Origin: an uncultured Bacteroidota bacterium
GTDB taxonomy: Bacteria; Bacteroidota; Bacteroidia; Bacteroidales; 4484-276
DNA: 6,452 bases
Assembly (NCBI GenBank): GCA_903930725.1
Contig: CAIYZW010000635.1
Span: 1 to 6,452, forward strand
Direction: 5' to 3'
Positions 5,661 to 6,452 of this stretch are shown in pieces (positions within the stretch are counted from its first letter, which is position 1; every line of letters starts with the position of its first letter). A program made the translations under genes and the position numbers. The notes under the pieces were generated by a model, which ran no database searches, had not been told where the DNA came from, and saw only the letters and a list, made by a program, of their open reading frames with translations.

Positions 5661-5894
5661 ATGCCCGGACTCACACATACCGACCCGAAAGGAAAAGCCA
5701 ACATGGTTGATGTAGGATCGAAACCCGACCAGCAGCGCCGGGCAAAGGCCGAAGGATTTATTCATTTATCCGCCGAAACTATAAAACTCATCCGCGAAAA
5801 CCTGATGAAAAAAGGCGATGAACGCGCCGGAAAAATATACGCCAGCATCGGAACTTACTTCGGATACGCAGTCGCCCAGTATTCCGAAATGTAA
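5661..5894 (+). pseudogene. moaC: MoaC N-terminal third fused in frame to a ROK kinase segment
   Basis: Residues 1-53 of this 77-residue frame are clear MoaC, cyclic pyranopterin monophosphate synthase: LTHTDPKGKANMVDVGSKP at 4-22, then AKAEGFIHLSAETIKLIREN, then KKGD at 50-53. They align without gaps to the first 53 residues of the roughly 160-residue enzyme, placing K51 on the family's conserved lysine. Past KKGD, MoaC should continue V-x-A-x-A-x-IAGI-AAK. Instead the frame reads ERAGKIYASIGTYFGYAVAQ, which is ROK-kinase sequence, and ends at TAA 5892-5894. The product would lack the rest of the MoaC catalytic residues and cannot work. It lies 69 bases after moaA on the same strand, where an intact moaC would be expected. 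Whether the break is biological or from assembly cannot be told from sequence alone. Confidence 0.8.
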
Positions 5895-6089
5895 GATATA
5901 AGGAACCTCCTCCTGCTGGGAAGGGTGAGTTCCGGAACGGGCGGCGAAATAATAATTTCCAGGGCCGAAGAAGTTTTGAAAGCGGAGTTTCCGGAACTTG
6001 GGGACAAGATAAAGTTCAGGACTCCCGACGAGAAAATGAAAAGGCACGGACAGGCCGTAGCAGCTGCAAGCCTGCCGAGGATTAAGTAA
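5820..6089 (+). pseudogene. C-terminal remnant of a ROK-family sugar kinase, interrupted by an in-frame stop
   Basis: Reading on in the moaC frame, ERAGKIYASIGTYFGYAVAQ (5820-5879) leads to YSEM, a TAA at 5892, then 64 residues to TAA at 6087-6089. The second part reads DIRNLLLLGRVSSGTGGE, then IIISRAEEVLKAEFPEL, then TPDEKMKRHGQAVAAASLP. This matches the C-terminus of ROK-family proteins (sugar kinases/regulators), where a helix of the IGVYLGYxLAHYxxFYDI type is followed by LLLGRV and a terminal GQAVAAASLP. The TAA falls where the family usually has Tyr or Phe, one base from TAT or TAC. The N-terminal roughly two thirds, including the ATP-binding and catalytic regions, is absent. All six arginines after the stop are AGG, unlike the left part of the window. 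The PIG-L gene follows 48 bases later. Confidence 0.75.
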
Positions 6090-6095
6090 GAAAAA

Positions 6096-6112
6096 TTTTC
6101 CGGGACGGAAAA
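6096..6112. repeat. Intercistronic hairpin between ROK remnant and PIG-L gene
   Basis: TTTTCCG (6096-6102) and CGGAAAA (6106-6112) are exact reverse complements around a 3-base loop (GGA). Adding A6094-A6095 with T6114-T6115 past one bulged A extends the stem to nine pairs. No T-run follows on the plus strand, so it is more likely an RNA-stability or attenuation structure, or chance, than a terminator. Confidence 0.4.
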
Positions 6113-6118
6113 ATTAAC

Positions 6119-6129
6119 AAGGAAAAGGG
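6119..6129 (+). promoter_or_regulatory. Purine-rich ribosome-binding site of the PIG-L gene
   Basis: AAGGAAAAGGG ends eight bases before ATG 6138 and contains two Shine-Dalgarno-like AAGG cores. It fixes the start codon. The moeA, yitT and hicA starts in this window have no comparable site, which fits a different genomic origin for the right end. Confidence 0.5.
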
Positions 6130-6137
6130 CTAAACAA

Positions 6138-6452
6138 ATGAAACTTACAAGCAAGAAGGCCGATGTGTTCATTCCGGACGGGATATCTGAAATAGAGGCG
6201 TTAAAAAGGACGACACATCTCAGCATTGCCGCACACCAGGATGACACGGAAATTTTCGCATACCATGGGATCTCCGAGTGCTTCGGAAAAAAAGACAAAT
6301 GGTTTTCCAGCGTCATTGTCACAGACGGCGCAGGCAGCCCTAGGGCGGGAATCTACAAGGATTTTAGCGATTTGCAGATGCAGGAGACACGCAGGATAGA
6401 ACAGAGAAAAGCGGCGGCAATCGGTGACTATTCCATTCAAATCCAGCTCGCT
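6138..6452 (+). CDS. PIG-L/LmbE-family deacetylase (3' end off window)
   Basis: The first 105 residues of a PIG-L-type protein, open to the window edge. These are zinc-dependent hydrolases that remove N-acetyl groups from sugars and related compounds. Residues 27-41 read HLSIAAHQDDTEIFA, a variant of the family's AHPDDE zinc motif that keeps His33 and Asp35-Asp36. VIVTDGAGSPRAG (59-71) follows, then the MQETRRIEQRKAAAIGDY helix (81-98), whose EQxxAAxIG part is typical of the family. The usual length is 220-280 aa, so over half is missing. The start ATG follows a good purine-rich ribosome site. Arginine codons are mostly AGG. It lies directly after a ROK-kinase C-terminus; together these suggest uptake or breakdown of an acetylated sugar, which is inference. 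Confidence 0.85.
   Translation, partial: MKLTSKKADVFIPDGISEIEALKRTTHLSIAAHQDDTEIFAYHGISECFGKKDKWFSSVIVTDGAGSPRAGIYKDFSDLQMQETRRIEQRKAAAIGDYSIQIQLA

Noticed and set aside
5892..5894. TAA read as an amino acid (altered genetic code or recoding)
   Set aside because: TAA ends moeA and moaA, and ends the same ROK frame 195 bases later; no recoding signal is visible.

Overview
The window looks like part of a Bacteroidota (probably Bacteroidales) genome, most likely from an uncultured anaerobe. Three lines of evidence point there. The first gene is a secreted Ig-like/FN3-like protein of the kind exported in this phylum. Most genes lack clear Shine-Dalgarno sites. Upstream of three genes there are exact matches to the Bacteroidota -7 promoter element TAnnTTTG. 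The last ~600 bases read differently (arginine almost always AGG, frequent ATA, a purine-rich ribosome site) and may come from another genome.

Layout. At 1-1262 on the minus strand is the N-terminal 420 residues of a large secreted protein with a signal peptide, three Ig-like repeats and an FN3-like domain; it runs off the left edge. This gene gives no complete ORF because its stop lies outside the window. Divergent from it, 1588-2177 is a HicA/HicB-type toxin-antitoxin pair with an ATGA overlap and a promoter overlapped by an inverted repeat. A YitT-type membrane protein (2372-3343) follows. A repeat-rich intergenic stretch (3344-3619) holds a bulged 11-bp stem-loop and a 14-bp unit repeated three times.

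From 3620 runs a molybdenum cofactor cluster: moeA, moaA (17-bp overlap) and the start of moaC. MoaA and MoaC together make cyclic pyranopterin monophosphate from GTP, and MoeA inserts molybdate into molybdopterin. MoaA is an unusually short form (266 aa) that still keeps both iron-sulfur cysteine sets and the C-terminal GG.

The most striking point is at about 5811-5822. There the moaC reading frame passes, in frame and at a shared KKGDE-like motif, into the C-terminal part of a ROK-family sugar kinase. That kinase tail is itself cut by one in-frame TAA at 5892 and then reads cleanly to 6089. A PIG-L/LmbE-type deacetylase begins at 6138 and runs off the right edge. ROK kinase plus PIG-L deacetylase is a coherent sugar/amino-sugar pair, so the right end reads as a piece of a different operon joined to the Moco cluster. 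The join is either an assembly chimera at a short shared sequence or a real recombination that destroyed both moaC and the kinase gene.
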